Both the position numbers and the translations under genes were made by a program. From assembly GCA_023053575.1 (NCBI GenBank), contig JAKZAP010000016.1, positions 21,594,030 to 21,658,029 on the forward strand: a stretch of DNA of 64,000 bases, written 5' to 3'. Numbering within the stretch: position 1 is the first letter of the stretch; each line of letters starts with the position of its first letter. The DNA is from Branchinecta lynchi. Taxonomy: Eukaryota > Arthropoda > Branchiopoda > Anostraca > Branchinectidae. Below, piece by piece: positions 50,465 through 61,712 of the stretch. The notes below the pieces were generated by a model. It was given only the letters and a program-made list of their open reading frames with translations, searched no databases and was not told the origin of the DNA.

Positions 50465-51452
50465 TATAATGTTCTGTTCACAACCTTATGGGTCCATGCT
50501 TTACTAACTCTTTGTTACAAGTGCTGAGAATGAGACAATGGAGAACATTCGGAAACTATCCCGCTTGGAGCGCTGAAGTTGTGCTTGGCGAATGTGCGTT
50601 AACTCTTTAACGCAGAAAAGTAGTTTGTAAGCGCGTTTCGCAGCGAGTGCTCCTCAACTTTGTTCAGAACACGCGCAGTCGGAAAAGTCGGTGGAAGAGT
50701 TTCCACTCCCGTAATCGTGAGATCTTACTTTTTTGTTTTTACTGGGCAGCTTGCATGAGGTCGCAGCCCCCCCCCCCCCCCCGCCCCCACCACAGAGATT
50801 TCAAATTCCTTCTGCTTGATGATATGTTTTTTGCCAATAAATAGGTTTCAGAAGCAAAAAAAAATAGTCAATTTATTTTTAAAAAATACTTTAAATTTAC
50901 CCCGAAAAGATTAAATCAATATTGGGTGTGTGAACCTTACTGAAACATTTTTCAGTTCGGTGTTTATCGAAAACTCAGTTACAGTAGATGAATGCATGTT
51001 TGAACAGTGCAATTTTTGACTCAAGTTCAAAGGAGCCCTTGACTCTTACTTTTATGCACGCGGATGATAATGTACTGACCAAAGCTAAGTAACTCTTCAA
51101 ATAAGCATATCTCTACTGAAACTTACGACACTGGGTTGGTGGGAACGTTTTCTTTTTAAAAGGGTTTGCCGACGGACCTCTAGCTATTTGTTTTCTCTTT
51201 GGTAGTCCTTAGGAGGCTTTCTAGTTCGTTTTTCATCATGTTTAGTAGCAAGTTCACGGTATAGACTCAACTTTGAAGCTTCTTCATGCTGCTGCTCGCA
51301 AACTACGGACCAATTCTTGCGTACTGCGAACCATTCGCGAACTACGAACTACCGCGTCTCCCCTTCTTAATTCACGATCATCAATTCCCAAACCCGAAAA
51401 GTTTTTTTTCTCAAATTTTTGGTTGAACCCCCTCCTGGCGGAGAATTAGCTA
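50465..51452. other. Intergenic sequence, nothing recognised
   Basis: Contains a C18-type run near 50,765-50,785 and otherwise no coding or repeat structure that I can name. Confidence 0.3.
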
Positions 51453-51887
51453 GTGTCGGGCGATATTTGTATTTTTCGATATATCGATTTATTCAATTTC
51501 GATAGTCGATATTTCGGTACTCTTTTTCGCTCTAGTATACGTCTGCTCTAGTATACGTCTGCTCTAGTAGTATTTTACTTTCGCTAAAATCTAAGAAAAA
51601 AATTGTCGTAAAAAAGCATCTTGTATCAACTCAAACATGTTTGAGAAACAAAAAATGTCTCGATGTAGTATGCATCTCGTTTCGCCAAAATTTAAGAACA
51701 AAATTGGCGTAAAAAGCATTTTGCATCAACTCAAACTTTAATAAATAAAAGCTGAATTGTGAAAAACTTATTGCCCAAATTTCGAATACGTGGTAACGTG
51801 GGTTATTAATAGTAATATAAATGCACAAATATCATTTTCGTTCTCGATATGTGGCTCCGATATATCGATATCGCATATCGCCCAACA
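51453..51887. mobile_element. MITE with GTGTYGGGCGATAT ends, copy 2
   Basis: Ends GTGTCGGGCGATATTTGTAT and the complement of ATATCGCATATCGCCCAACA. Inner arms with ATATCGAT. A partial internal duplication (GTATACGTCTGCTCTA twice, and a repeated ~100-bp block near 51,590 and 51,675). Confidence 0.8.
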
Positions 51888-52193
51888 GTACAATCAGCCC
51901 CATCCGTCAAGATGAGTTTCGACCCTGAGTAGCGTATCAGTTGTTGTGCCAGTTGTTTTTAAATCGTTTCTTTATATAAAACGCTGTCTTGTATTAAAAA
52001 TTATTAGATGTTTTGCTGAAATTCTAGTTTTCTAGAGGTGGCTCATGGGAAGGTTAAAGCCGAAGTGATTAGTAGTTTTGTAGTACTCACTCCATTGTCG
52101 TCCTATTTTGATCCGTCACTGCGACGAAAACTTGAGCACCAGACTATAATGTGCTTTTGTTTTGTTTCGTACGAAATTTGAAAAAAAATTAAT

Positions 52194-52358
52194 TCACAAG
52201 AGTTTAGAGTTAACAAACACTGTTTCTTGAGGGAAGAGCCCAAGCTCCTTCAATGTCTTCGAAGCGTCTGCGGAGGTAAATATACGAGTAGGAAACGATG
52301 TCCGGAGTTCGTAATCGCCTTCAGGGAAGCCTTTTGATTCGACGAACTTGAAAAGAGC
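52194..52358 (-). CDS. UBXN7: UBXN7-like terminal exon, second half of the UBX domain
   Basis: The acceptor is GTTCTTTCAG|GCTCT and the stop TGA is at 52194-52196. 54 residues: ALFKFVESKGFPEGDYELRT, SFPTRIFTSADASKTLKELG, LFPQETVFVNSKLL. Confidence 0.9.
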   Translation of the reverse strand, partial: ALFKFVESKGFPEGDYELRTSFPTRIFTSADASKTLKELGLFPQETVFVNSKLL

Positions 52359-55300
52359 CTGAAAGAACGGGGATTGCTAGGTCTATTCAGATCTAGGTGT
52401 GAACTGTACGGTAGTGTTCGGTCGATTCTGACTGAATTGAGTAAGCAAATAAAAAATAGCATTCAGGTTGGACATGAGCAGGGGTTGGGCTTTTAAGTCG
52501 TTTTCACATCGACGCGTCGTTGCGATGCGCTGCGTTTATCTTGTGCTGCGTACAAGTTGCGTAGCGCATCTTTCACACCTGCGCGACAAGCTTTCACGCT
52601 AGGTGTTTTCCTTTCTCGGTTTCTTGCCCTGAATTCTCGTTTTTTTCATCGTTACTAAGTTCTCCTTCAGTTTGTCTTCAAAAATCTTTCAAAAATTTCT
52701 CCAGCAGTAAGCGCAGAGAGCAAAGACCAGAGAGGACACATCGTGGCCCCATCTATTTCTTTTTGCTCAAAAGGAAGGCTTTAAATCTCAGGGTCTCGTC
52801 CACGCGCATTTGGTTGAAGTGGCAGGGAGCTAGGGCGGTTTTTTTTAGCCGGTTCTTCTGTTTATCAACAGCGTTGACCAACAAACTATTGTTGGCCGCC
52901 ACAACGTCCCGTTGATCAACAGACGTGAATCTTCGCCAAAACGCTCTGTTTAAAAAATCTGGCTGATTACTCCACAAGTTGACCAACAGACTTGATCGAC
53001 AACCCTTTCAGTTGTTGGTCGTTCTCACCAACATTGTTGGCCACAGAGATTTCTGTTGGTCGCTAGAACGCACTGTTGGTCAAAATTGGCTCAGGGTTGA
53101 ACCGCTGAAAAACGCCTCTAAGCAAAAGCGAAGATTAACGTAAAACCCTCCCCATCTAGCTGATTGTCTAGAACATCTTGGTTAACCGGTTTCACTAGAT
53201 GACTTGGCTATACCCGTAAAAAAAGTGTCGTTCAGACTCCTCGAACTTCTGATATAGAGTAGTGAAAGTTTAAACCGCTCTTAATAACAATATAACTGCA
53301 GTAAAAAGGCTTTCGCCTCTTGTTCCGAAAAAAAAACAGCGTAAGATTCGATGGCTCAACCGTAAATTTTACACCGTTAATTCCGCTAAAAGTGCGAACA
53401 CACGACCAGGTGTTCCCGGCCGGATTTCCTGCACTTTCATCATCAAGTTGAAAAAATTTCAACTTTTCCATATGGAAGTGATGATGGTGCCAAAAATCCG
53501 GGCAGGAATTCCAGATCGAGAGCTCCCTATCCTGATCGTGTGTTCGCACTTTAAATGGTACAAACTGTGACCTATTAAAAGAAAGACAAAAGACAGCGCA
53601 ACAACAACTTCCATCTCGAATCCACTAGATGGCATATGCTATGCTTTAAATTAACTTTTATCACACGCAGTATTAATTTTACATAGTCCGCTTTTCAAAT
53701 GGCGGGTCAGAAATAAATTACTTCTTACTTACTTAAACACCCCGATATCCATAGGACCGCAACGACAAATAAAATAAAACAGCTGAATGATAACTGTACC
53801 ACGACTTCATCGTTCGTGTTAACCAGCGTAGTTTGACTTGGTTCAAGCTCCATAAGTTTGTCATAAAAAAATTTTAGGATTGCTATAGTTGCGGTAGGAT
53901 AACTGGAAGTAAACTTACCATTAGCGTTGAACTGCAAGGGAACACAACATGCTCGCGACTATTCAAAGGAGCTGGATATCGAAGAACCAGACGGGACGGA
54001 GGATCTGTAAAAAGCCAAGAATTTCAAATCATTCAAATCAAATCGTTTATTGACAAACCAACTCCATAGCTTTCTTCGTCAGAAGATGCTAAATTACGCT
54101 GGTCATACAGTAATAAAACAAATATATTACACTATTTATTCACTTTGTTAAAAATTTATGTCAAAAAGGTACAAACGAGTTCATGAACCTTGAAGTTCGT
54201 CCTCTGACAGGAACTAGTTTGTTTTGCTGTCTTGTCCTGCTATTTTTCCGAGCATCAGGGAGAAGCAATGATCGGTTGTTCTTATTTGCCAACAGTGAGG
54301 CAAATGGCAGATTTCAGTAACAACTGTTGTTCTTGAGAGGTACATTCTGACGGACTTGGTAGTTAACTCGTTGTTCTCCTATAGTACCACGAATTTGCAA
54401 CTGAGAGAAAATATGTCTGAGAATGAAGAAGCGGCTACCTAGTAGGATGAAAATCGGGCATTGATTTCTGGATCTCTTGTACTGTGCTAATCGGATAAGA
54501 CTGCTGGCTTTAATCGAGCGATATTTCGGCCCTGATGGTAAGGTCCTCGTCAGGCTCAAGACAACTGAACCTGTGATTGATTCGCAGTCAGCTAGGGACG
54601 AAGGAATATTTTTGGTGTTCGACATGGGTTGTGATTTTGCAGATCTGATACATCGGTAAACTATCTGCATTTTTGTCGTCTTTGCAGTTACCATGATTCG
54701 CGTTTGAAGAAGGCCCTCGGAAAGAATTACAACCATCAAAAGTGCCAAGTTCTTTCCCACCAATTTGACAAGAAGTTCAGCTCCTTTACTTTTCACAGAT
54801 GGATTCTCTAAAAGTGAGAGTGAAAGTGAGAGGACTGAGTGTCCTGTGTCCTTTAGAGGTCAATAATCTCTCATTACACTGTAAAAAGTTTCTCCGTACA
54901 AAGATTACAGTTAACTGCAGTATTTGCTACTCGGATTCATCTTATCTCTATTTGGTGTTTATCTTATCTCCGTAGAGATAAGAATAATCCGAGTAGCAAA
55001 GGGCTTCTTTTTTAATTCGATTTTTGCGCCGTCAATTTGGAATCTGCTACCGTTCGATATCCGGAATTCGAATTAACCTCATTTCCGTCAAGCGAGCAGC
55101 GAAAGGTCATTACAGGAAATTGTTTAGTGTTATCCTCCTTTAGACCCTCCCCTGTTTTTCTTTTCTTTTGTTTTCTTTCTTTCTCGTTCCTTTTTTCCCT
55201 TATTTTTTCTCTCCTTTTATTTAAAGTTGAAATCGTAGGTTATTTTTTTCCTCTCCTCCCTTTTTCTTTAAATAGAATATTCAGTTTAGTTGATTCTGTT

Positions 55301-56264
55301 TGGTGTTAAAGTTAATATCGGTTATTTCCCTGCCCTAGCCAAACACTACATTTGTGCTTTCCTGGCAGGAATGTAAATTGTGTATTTTTTTTTCTCTCTA
55401 ACTATACCCTATGAAACTGAAACTGAAAAACTGCAGTTAACTTTAATCTTTATACGGAGAAAATTTTTACAGTGTAGTCACATTTTGTCGGCACATGAGC
55501 ATGATGAGCACTGTAAAAGTTTCTCCGAGAAAGGATCAAAGTTAGCTTCAGTGCTACTGGGATTAATCTTATCCCTACTGGGATAAGATTAATCCGAATT
55601 AGCAACAGTCTTATTTCAGCAGAGACAATTTTAATCCCAGTAGCAAATACTGCAAGATTTGTTTTTACAGTGAGTCCATCAATACACAAAAGTCCGAAGC
55701 ACCACTCTAAAGAATTCGATTCGGCATTTGTTTTACGGCACACTCCTCTCCTGTCGGTCACTTTTCGAGCCAAAGGTGTGCTTTGAGAGTTCCTAGAAGG
55801 AAAATGGACCAGAATTTGCCATGACACGACTTACCGTCTGAACTCCCGAGGTATTTCTTCCACTCTTCGCAATCCATCTTCTTTTCCTCCTCAACTCCCG
55901 CTTTATCACTTTCATCAACTCTCAACTCACCACTACTCGTCCTCAGAGAGCTATCTGCGACACTGTAACACTCTCCAGCGTTAGATTTTCCACTACTTGC
56001 CTTAACACTGGCAGGAATAACTTTGGGGATACAGCGGGGACCTGAACTTTTCTTGATGGTTGACGAGGGTTCAACACTGACTCCAGACTCGTCTTTAAGG
56101 CTGGCTCCACTGCTATGGACGGGCACGACGGCGTCCCGGCTATCTGAGTCTGAGAAAGATTCTAGTTCACTTTCGTCGGAGGGTGGTTGGGGGTTGGAGG
56201 TGGCGAGGGAAGCTTTGATGGCAATTGCGAGTTGGGCATCTTCGTCCGCATCAGCTATCGTCTC
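52194..56264 (-). CDS. UBXN7: UBXN7-like ubiquitin/p97 adaptor, three 3'-terminal coding exons
   Basis: Links ubiquitinated substrates to the p97/VCP segregase. Exons (5' to 3'): 56264-55835, 54004-53919, 52358-52194; phases agree (phase 1 into the second, phase 0 into the third). The first carries a ubiquitin-interacting motif (DEDAQLAIAIKASL), an acidic Ser/Asp region and EEWKKYLGSS. The other two make one UBX domain: SRLVLRYPAPLNSREHVVF, then ALFKFVESKGFPEGDYELRT, LKELGLFPQETVFV. The wording resembles human UBXN7 (SKGYP, FELLTNFPRR, CPQETVFV). The usual p97-contact FPR is FPTR here. The UBA and UAS domains were not found in the window and presumably lie beyond 64 kb. Tail-to-tail with YTHDC1. 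Confidence 0.87.
52359..53387. other. UBXN7 intron with TTGGTCAAC-type motif cluster
   Basis: Between 52,860 and 53,090 GTTGACCAACA, GTTGATCAACAG and TGTTGGTC recur in both orientations, like inner arms of a small inverted-repeat element with unclear ends. No gene. Confidence 0.35.
53388..53552. mobile_element. 165-bp MITE with AAAGTGCGAACACACGA inverted ends
   Basis: Left end AAAGTGCGAACACACGACCA and right end the complement of TGATCGTGTGTTCGCACTTT. The centre also folds (GAAAAAATTTC, then CATATGGAAGTGATGATG). No coding capacity. Confidence 0.9.
53919..54004 (-). CDS. UBXN7: UBXN7-like exon, first half of the UBX domain
   Basis: The acceptor is CTTTTTACAG|ATCCT and the donor AATG|GTAAGT. 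It encodes PPSRLVLRYPAPLNSREH then VVFPCSSTLM: first beta hairpin and helix entry of the UBX fold. Too short to stand out alone; phases to both neighbours match exactly. Confidence 0.8.
54020..54320 (-). repeat. 3' end of a non-LTR element with ATTTG-type tail
   Basis: On the minus strand the sequence ends with TCAATAAACGATTTGATTTG then AATGATTTG, the tail type of the element at 34,053-35,910. Only 3' UTR is recognisable. It lies 16 bp upstream of a UBXN7 acceptor. Confidence 0.5.
54877..55474. mobile_element. MITE with CACTGTAAAAA inverted ends (long arms)
   Basis: Arms of ~45 bp: CACTGTAAAAAGTTTCTCCG and TTACAGTTAACTGCAG, mirrored by CTGCAGTTAACTTTAATC and CGGAGAAAATTTTTACAGTG. Inner inverted repeat CTACTCGGATTCATCTTATC / GATAAGAATAATCCGAGTAG. 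The rest is pyrimidine-rich. Confidence 0.85.
55509..55672. mobile_element. Shorter MITE with CACTGTAAAA ends
   Basis: Ends CACTGTAAAAGTTTCTCCGA and TTTTTACAGTG. Inner palindrome GGGATTAATCTTATCCC / GGGATAAGATTAATCC. Related to 54,877-55,474; lies 35 bp away. Confidence 0.8.
55835..56264 (-). CDS. UBXN7: UBXN7-like exon with UIM
   Basis: The acceptor is CATTTTCTAG|GAGAC and the donor GACG|GTAAGT on the minus strand. 143 codons, open throughout. DEDAQLAIAIKASL fits the UIM pattern (acidic, then L-x-x-A-I-x-x-S-L). Acidic Ser-rich sequence follows (SDESELESFSDSDSRD). Confidence 0.87.
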
Positions 56265-56963
56265 CTAGAAAATGTACCTTTGACAGTTTTTTTTTTATAT
56301 GGCTGCACCAATATAAGGTAAATTCCTTCAGCCGAAGCTGACTTTGAAACTTGTATTCAAATAATGTATACAACGGATACATCAGCTACGATGCTTTAGC
56401 AGCGATATTATCGTAGCTGATGGATCCGTTTTATGCATTATTTGAATAAACAATATAAGTTGTGGGTGGATGTGGGAAAGGGATTAAAGTTGGATACAGC
56501 AAACTTTGTTTTCTTATTAACTTACTCGGCTTTTTCCCAAATAAACTCGAAGGCTACCTGCTAGTAAAAGTGAAAATCCTGCCTCCAACATTTATCTGCT
56601 TCACATAAAGTTGCCGGGGGGGGGGGGGGTCCAAAGTCGACAGTTTTCGATCCGTCTGACAAAACAGTAGGCAACCGAAAATCTCAGCTAATGTCAAAAT
56701 TACCACTACTATAAACCACAAGCTACTCCCTGGGTATGGGCATAAGGGTCGGCAGGTTAGAGACTCACTTACAACAAGAACACATAAGCCAACAGAACCT
56801 CCGTCTTTGGTCCCATGCACTGACTATGACTACCCGGATAAAACAGAACTACAGCTTCTTGCTGAGCTTTGAGTTGACTACTACTTTCCTCTTAGCCGCT
56901 AAACATTGAGAGGAAAAGACCGTAGCAGCGTGCATGAACCGCCACTGTAACCACGTTACAATA
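56265..56963. other. Sequence upstream of the UIM exon, with a palindromic MITE
   Basis: 56,355-56,452 is a copy of the GCATAAAACGGAT palindrome (ATACAACGGATACATCAGCT and ATCGTAGCTGATGGATCCG). The rest (56,460-56,963), including a G14 run near 56,617, shows no gene; no UBXN7 UAS exon is recognisable. Confidence 0.55.
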
Positions 56964-57338
56964 GTTGCGTTTTTGATCCGAATTCTCCTCCGAATTCTCC
57001 TATTTGGCGTTTTTGGACTTCAGATGAAGTGAATTTTCCTTTTCTTGCGTTTTTGTCAGAATCGAGAACGGGGAAAGCCTCGCGATTCTGCAGAACCGAG
57101 AATTTGCTCCGATGGTGAATTGTCGATTCTCCTCTCTCCGTTCTCCTCCCTGATTGGTCAACAGAGTTCGGGTGTTCAATATGCATATACACGCATACCG
57201 GGTTGCGACAAGTTGCAAAATTAGTGTTTTTGTCAAAAGCGAGAAGAGAAGTCAGAGGAGCAAAACCGGTAATTTGCACGAGAATCGAGAATTCAGGAGC
57301 GAGAATTCGGTACGGAGAATTTGGATCAAAAACGCAAC
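56964..57338. mobile_element. TA-flanked MITE with GTTGCGTTTTTG ends, subtype 3
   Basis: Ends GTTGCGTTTTTGATCCGAAT and the complement of ATTTGGATCAAAAACGCAAC, flanked by TA. Inner arms with GAGAATTC/GAATTCTC repeats. Confidence 0.9.
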
Positions 57339-57589
57339 TAATATTAAACAACCAACAGCCGCTTACTTTCGAATTTTCCTCTCCGGGGCCCTACTGCGAT
57401 GATCTGTTTATAGAGCTAACTCCTATCTTCGCTCGTCTGTATCGGGAATCTATTCAACTCCGCATGGTCGTATTAGAGAGATCGGGAGGCGGAGATTATT
57501 TTGCTTATTTTGTTTTTGCTTACACCTAGAGCCTTCGTCTTTCCCGACGACTGACCATTTACCAAGAGCCACTAGTATCCACCGGTGCC

Positions 57590-57960
57590 TATGCCTACCT
57601 ACACACATTCGCCCCTGCCTTGAATATGCGTGTCCTGTATGTCTTATATGGCATCGCGAGCAGTAAAACAGACAGGAAGATTCGAGTCTATCCAAAAGAG
57701 GTCGTGCAAAGTGATGCTTGGTCCGGACTTCTAATGAGGATGGTCTGGTCAAGCTTCAGTTGCGAATAGAAGACATCAACTGACGATGGACTTAAACATT
57801 TTTAACTTCTGACCACCATCGGACTATTTTCTCTGACTTTCGACTTCAGACCAGCCCGGAACGAACACAAGGAGAAGAGTAGCTGACATCGACAAGCCAC
57901 GGCTTCTTCAACCACCCATAAACTCAACCGAAATCTATTTATCTTCGATTGTGCCTTATT
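57590..57960 (+). pseudogene. Degenerate RT 3' fragment related to 23,461-25,128
   Basis: Plus-strand pieces correspond to [18 protein letters not shown] and LVKLQL of that element, with several frameshifts, followed by its 3' UTR. Confidence 0.7.
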
Positions 57961-58076
57961 TTTATTCGTAAATTCAACTGTCTGCAGATATCAATCAGCC
58001 GTGATTTGTAATTTGCTATGTTGATGATCTGCAGCTAGTAGTTGTAAGTGCTAACAAAGATATAAATTAGTTAATA

Positions 58077-58460
58077 TTTGCGTTTTTGTAGATACCATGG
58101 TATCTGTAAGTCATTTTTGCAGTTATCGTGGTATCTGATACCACGGTCAAAAGGCGTTTTTGCAGATCGTGGTATCTTATGTTCAGATACCACAGTCCGA
58201 CCGTAGGAACTGATCGTGGTATCTAAAAAAGTCATCTCACTTTCATCAATTTTTGTCAAATTGGCGGGAAAGAAGTTTGGCACTTAGTGATGTGACTGAA
58301 TATCAGTTTTTCTTTTGGGATGAGTTGAAAAAGCGCAATTTCTGCAATTGTCGTTTTTGTAGAGTAACCGCATATCAGATACCACGGTAACTGCAAACAC
58401 GACTAATTACACATCCATTTACCGTGGTAACAGATACCATGGTATCTGCAAAACGTAAAC
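58077..58460. mobile_element. TA-flanked MITE, GTTGCGTTTTTG family, subtype 2, second copy
   Basis: Ends TTTGCGTTTTTGTAGATACC and the complement of GATACCATGGTATCTGC, AAAACGTAAAC, flanked by TA. The interior matches 50,088-50,464. Confidence 0.85.
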
Positions 58461-59089
58461 TATGCTTCATTTCGGGAAAACTTCAGCCGGACAGATGACA
58501 GGAAACTTATTTTTTCGAAAGAATGCAGCTAGGTCAATGAGCAACTGAAGGATGATAGGGTCATCTTCACGATCTTGCTCGTAGTGTTTGCAAGAGAAAT
58601 AAGGAAATTAAATTATGTTAGAAAAGTTAACCAGATAATAGTTATTCTAAATAATAGATTGTTTATGTTAACGAGACTGTAACTTAGGTCTTTTGAAAGA
58701 GATATTCCTAAGTGAGTATAAAGTACCTGAGGACTATTATATTTGTGTGATTGGTTACAGCCAATAAAAGGTATTCTTTCTTTACCCCTTACTTTGTAAG
58801 GTATATAGGCTTAGCCTATGTTATTTTGGAGTCTCTAACAGGACGGCGTCTAGTACGCCAGTTAGGCTAGAGGCCCCGCCGTGACGTCAAGCGGTGTTAC
58901 CGTACTTGGTGACCCTGGGTAGGTTATATAGTAGGTTAGTGGCTGTGATAAGTTATTGGGGGAGAAAGTGTCGAGTTTGCCAAGAGTGAGAGTTCTGAAA
59001 GCGGCGTATTTGGAAATACTTGGAGGTAAGAAAAGGGATTCTTGGCCTCAGCAAGTTAACAAAAATATTGGAGGATTGTGGGTTTGGGG
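58461..59089. other. Intergenic or intronic sequence, nothing recognised
   Basis: No coding or repeat pattern was recognised. It may include the 5' part of the element that follows. Confidence 0.3.
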
Positions 59090-59709
59090 GGTCTGTGGTG
59101 TGATGGAGTGGGACCAGGTTACCCCCTAGGTAAGGTAGCTAAGTTAGTGAAAGAAAGGCTAAGAGATCAAGAAACTCTGAGGTGGCAATCAGAGCACCAA
59201 TCTCTGAAGTTGTATGGTATGGCCTAAAGACATGAGAGAAGAATTATATTTTAAGTTGGGATTGGGGGGGGGGGGCAGAATTGAAGTGGATGGTGAGTCT
59301 TAGGGCGGACTCTCTTCCGGTGGGCGTTCGGAGAAATTATATTGGTAGATATAGGAAATGTACTGGTCCTTATTTTTGTCCAATGTGTGGTGTGTGGTAT
59401 TGAAGGAGAGGATGCGGTACATTTGATATGTTATTGTGAGGAGCTGAAAGAATTAAGAAAGGAAGTGTTTGGTCGGGAGGCTTGGCAGGAAAGGGATTTG
59501 GTTTCATGTATGGGAAGTAAGTATTTGGTGAGATCCGAAGGTTGGGTAGATTTCTGAAGTTAGCTATGGCCCACCGTGAACTATTTTTATAGAAGTTGAT
59601 TTTTTGGTTTGTTGTTGGAGTGAATGATATTCTGTTTTTGTTATTGTGTTTTGTTTCCCGCCATGGCCCTTGGGCTTTATTGGGAATAAATTCATTCATT
59701 CATTCATCG
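59090..59709 (+). pseudogene. 3' end of a non-LTR element with CCHC-like knuckle and (ATTC)n tail
   Basis: 59,280-59,557 encodes CPMCGVWYEGEDAVHLICYC then EELKELRKEVFGREAW across frameshifts. A C-x2-C...H-x3-4-C knuckle like this closes many non-LTR RT proteins. It ends GGAATAAATTCATTCATTCA. Confidence 0.65.
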
Positions 59710-59796
59710 CAAAAGTTGTCCATTCGTCTATCAGCATGCTCTCGAAGGAAATGATATATTTTGATGAAACTTGGTTTGAGGATTCTTTGGGTCAAG

Positions 59797-61712
59797 GCAG
59801 GCCCGTATCCAGGAATTTATTTCTGGGGGGGGGGGGGGGGTTGCCTGAGGGTCGCACAAAAAAGACACAGATCAGAGGGAAAAGCCTATCAAAACGAGTA
59901 GAATTTATTTCGGGGGGGGGGGGGGGGTGATGCCTTTCGAGGGGGGTTTTTGCCTGCGGGTCGCACACAAAAAAAGACACAGATCAGAGGGAAGAGCCTA
60001 TAAAAATGAGTATTTTATTTTTATTTATTTATTTAACTTCGACTACGGCTTCTAGAGCCATTACACATACAACACATAAAAACAACAACAAAATACATTT
60101 AAGATGGCGAGCCTTCTACGCAACAAGTGTAAAGTTCGCGGTTCCAGACTAACCACACAGGCAACGTCAGTCTCATATGGGGACTCGAAAGAACCACGAG
60201 CATGGGGTTTCGAGAGCGAAGAATTCGGGTCTGGAGAGAAAAGACAGCCCGACGCCGAAGTTCCCCGAAAGAAGGAAGGCCCTCACCCACAAACATGCCA
60301 GACGCACTACAGTTCCATGCAAGTCCGTGTAGCCACCGGAAAGAGTTGTTATATAAAACCCGAAATGTATCTAGACACTTAACTCTCGTGTTACACACCA
60401 GTGACAAACAGTACAGCGGAGTACAGTAAGCTCTGAAAAGAAAGGTCTTAACAGAAGCCTCGCATCTACCAAACCTCCGAATTAATATATTGGCCCTCAC
60501 AGACAGTGATCTGGAGAGCGCAGCAACGTGAGGCTCATCAGACATAGAAGGAATAAAAGTAAAGCCCAAATACTTGAAAGTTTGCACAAAAACTAGTACC
60601 TCACCAGACAAAATAACATCGGGGATGTAACGTAGTTGAAGACTTTTCGGGATAAACGCCATACAAACCGTCTTTTTCGTGTTGAAAAGAATATCATTTG
60701 CTTTCGCAAATTCATCACACACTTGAAGAAGCTTATTGAGCGCGAATACTGTGGGGGCTAGTATGGCTAGGTCATCAGCGTAGCTTAAGTTGTTGAAACA
60801 CACGCCTTGTACGAAACAACCCACTCCAAGGCTAGCCAACCGCTCATTCAACTCATCAACATATAAATTATACAATAATGGAGAAAGAACCCCACCTTGC
60901 CTAACACCATTAAGGACAGGAAAAGGATGGCTAAGAACACTGCTCCATCTAACTTGAAACCTTTGGGTATCAAACCATGCACCAAGGGTGCCAATAAAAC
61001 GTGAGTCAATACCCCGCGAGACCATCTTTTTCAGAAGCTTCTCATGGTTAACCCTGTCAAAAGCAGCCTTAGCATCCAGAAAGCAAACAAACACAGGGGT
61101 TGCAAATAGCCAAAAATACTGGATAACTGCTTTAAGGACAAAAACACAAAATTCAGTCGACGATTTCTCTTTAAACCCAAATTGGAAGTACGATGAATCC
61201 AGTTGCTGCTGCAGTGCCGCATGCATACATCGCTCAAAAACCTTTGAAACCGTAGCAGCTAAAGCGATGGGTCGATAGTTACTGAGTGACGTCATGTCCC
61301 CAGAACTAGACTTCGGCACAGGGACAAGACATACCTCAACAAGAGCCTGCGGTACAAAATGATGGTTAAGAAAACCATTAAAGAGCAGCGACAGGATACA
61401 GGTCAAGGATGCTCCTCCAAACTTTAGATGGTTTGCCGTAATTCCGTCTAAACCTCCAGACTTACTACCAGAAAGCCCAGATATCGCACGACTCACGGAG
61501 TCAAGCGAGATCAGCTGCTCTCCAGGAGTCTGAAGGGACTGAGACAATGCCTCCACTCTAACACTACCAACATCAGATTTAACAGAAGAAAATACATCAC
61601 AAAAATGACCACGCCACAGTTCAGCAATAGCAACTGGCCTGTGTATGTTATTTGTGTATGTTTCAGGGGGGTTTCAATCCCCTAACCCCCCCCCCCCCCT
61701 GGACACGGCCTT
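59797..61712. mobile_element. hAT-like element with GGGTCAAG target duplication, carrying a nested RT
   Basis: Flanked by GGGTCAAG at 59,789-59,796 and 61,713-61,720. Ends GCAGGCCCGTATCCAGG and the complement of CCTGGACACGGCCTT. Inside the left end a unit with a G15 run and GGGTCGCACAAAAAAGACAC then AGATCAGAGGGA occurs twice. No transposase is seen; the middle is occupied by the reverse transcriptase at 60,008-61,667. Confidence 0.75.
60008..61667 (-). mobile_element. 5'-truncated non-LTR retrotransposon with intact RT frame
   Basis: A 485-codon frame at 61,556-60,099. RT order: SGSKSGGLDGITANHLKFGG, CLVPVPKSSSGDMTSLSNYR, FQFGFKEKSSTEFCVFVLKA, VCFLDAKAAFDRVNHEKLLK, LNGVRQGGVLSPLLYNLYVD, NNLSYADDLAILAPT (catalytic YADD), then [20 protein letters not shown]. 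Possible C-terminal activity beyond RT is not seen. The 3' end is an (AAAT)n tail near 60,010-60,035. The long intact frame suggests recent insertion. Same family as 29,330-29,968. Confidence 0.92.

Noticed and set aside
54314..54796. 160-codon minus-strand frame in a UBXN7 intron
   Set aside because: It overlaps fragments of the GATACCATGG MITE family and a non-LTR 3' end; the UBX exons splice across it in phase.
54660..54809. Plus-strand exon with a TTTGCAG acceptor, open to a stop
   Set aside because: The same wording occurs inside the MITEs at 50,088 and 58,077, so it is repeat-derived.
56554..57351. Upstream UBXN7 exons (UAS domain) on the minus strand
   Set aside because: The open frames here lie in a palindromic MITE or lack thioredoxin-like motifs. 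No matching splice phase was found.
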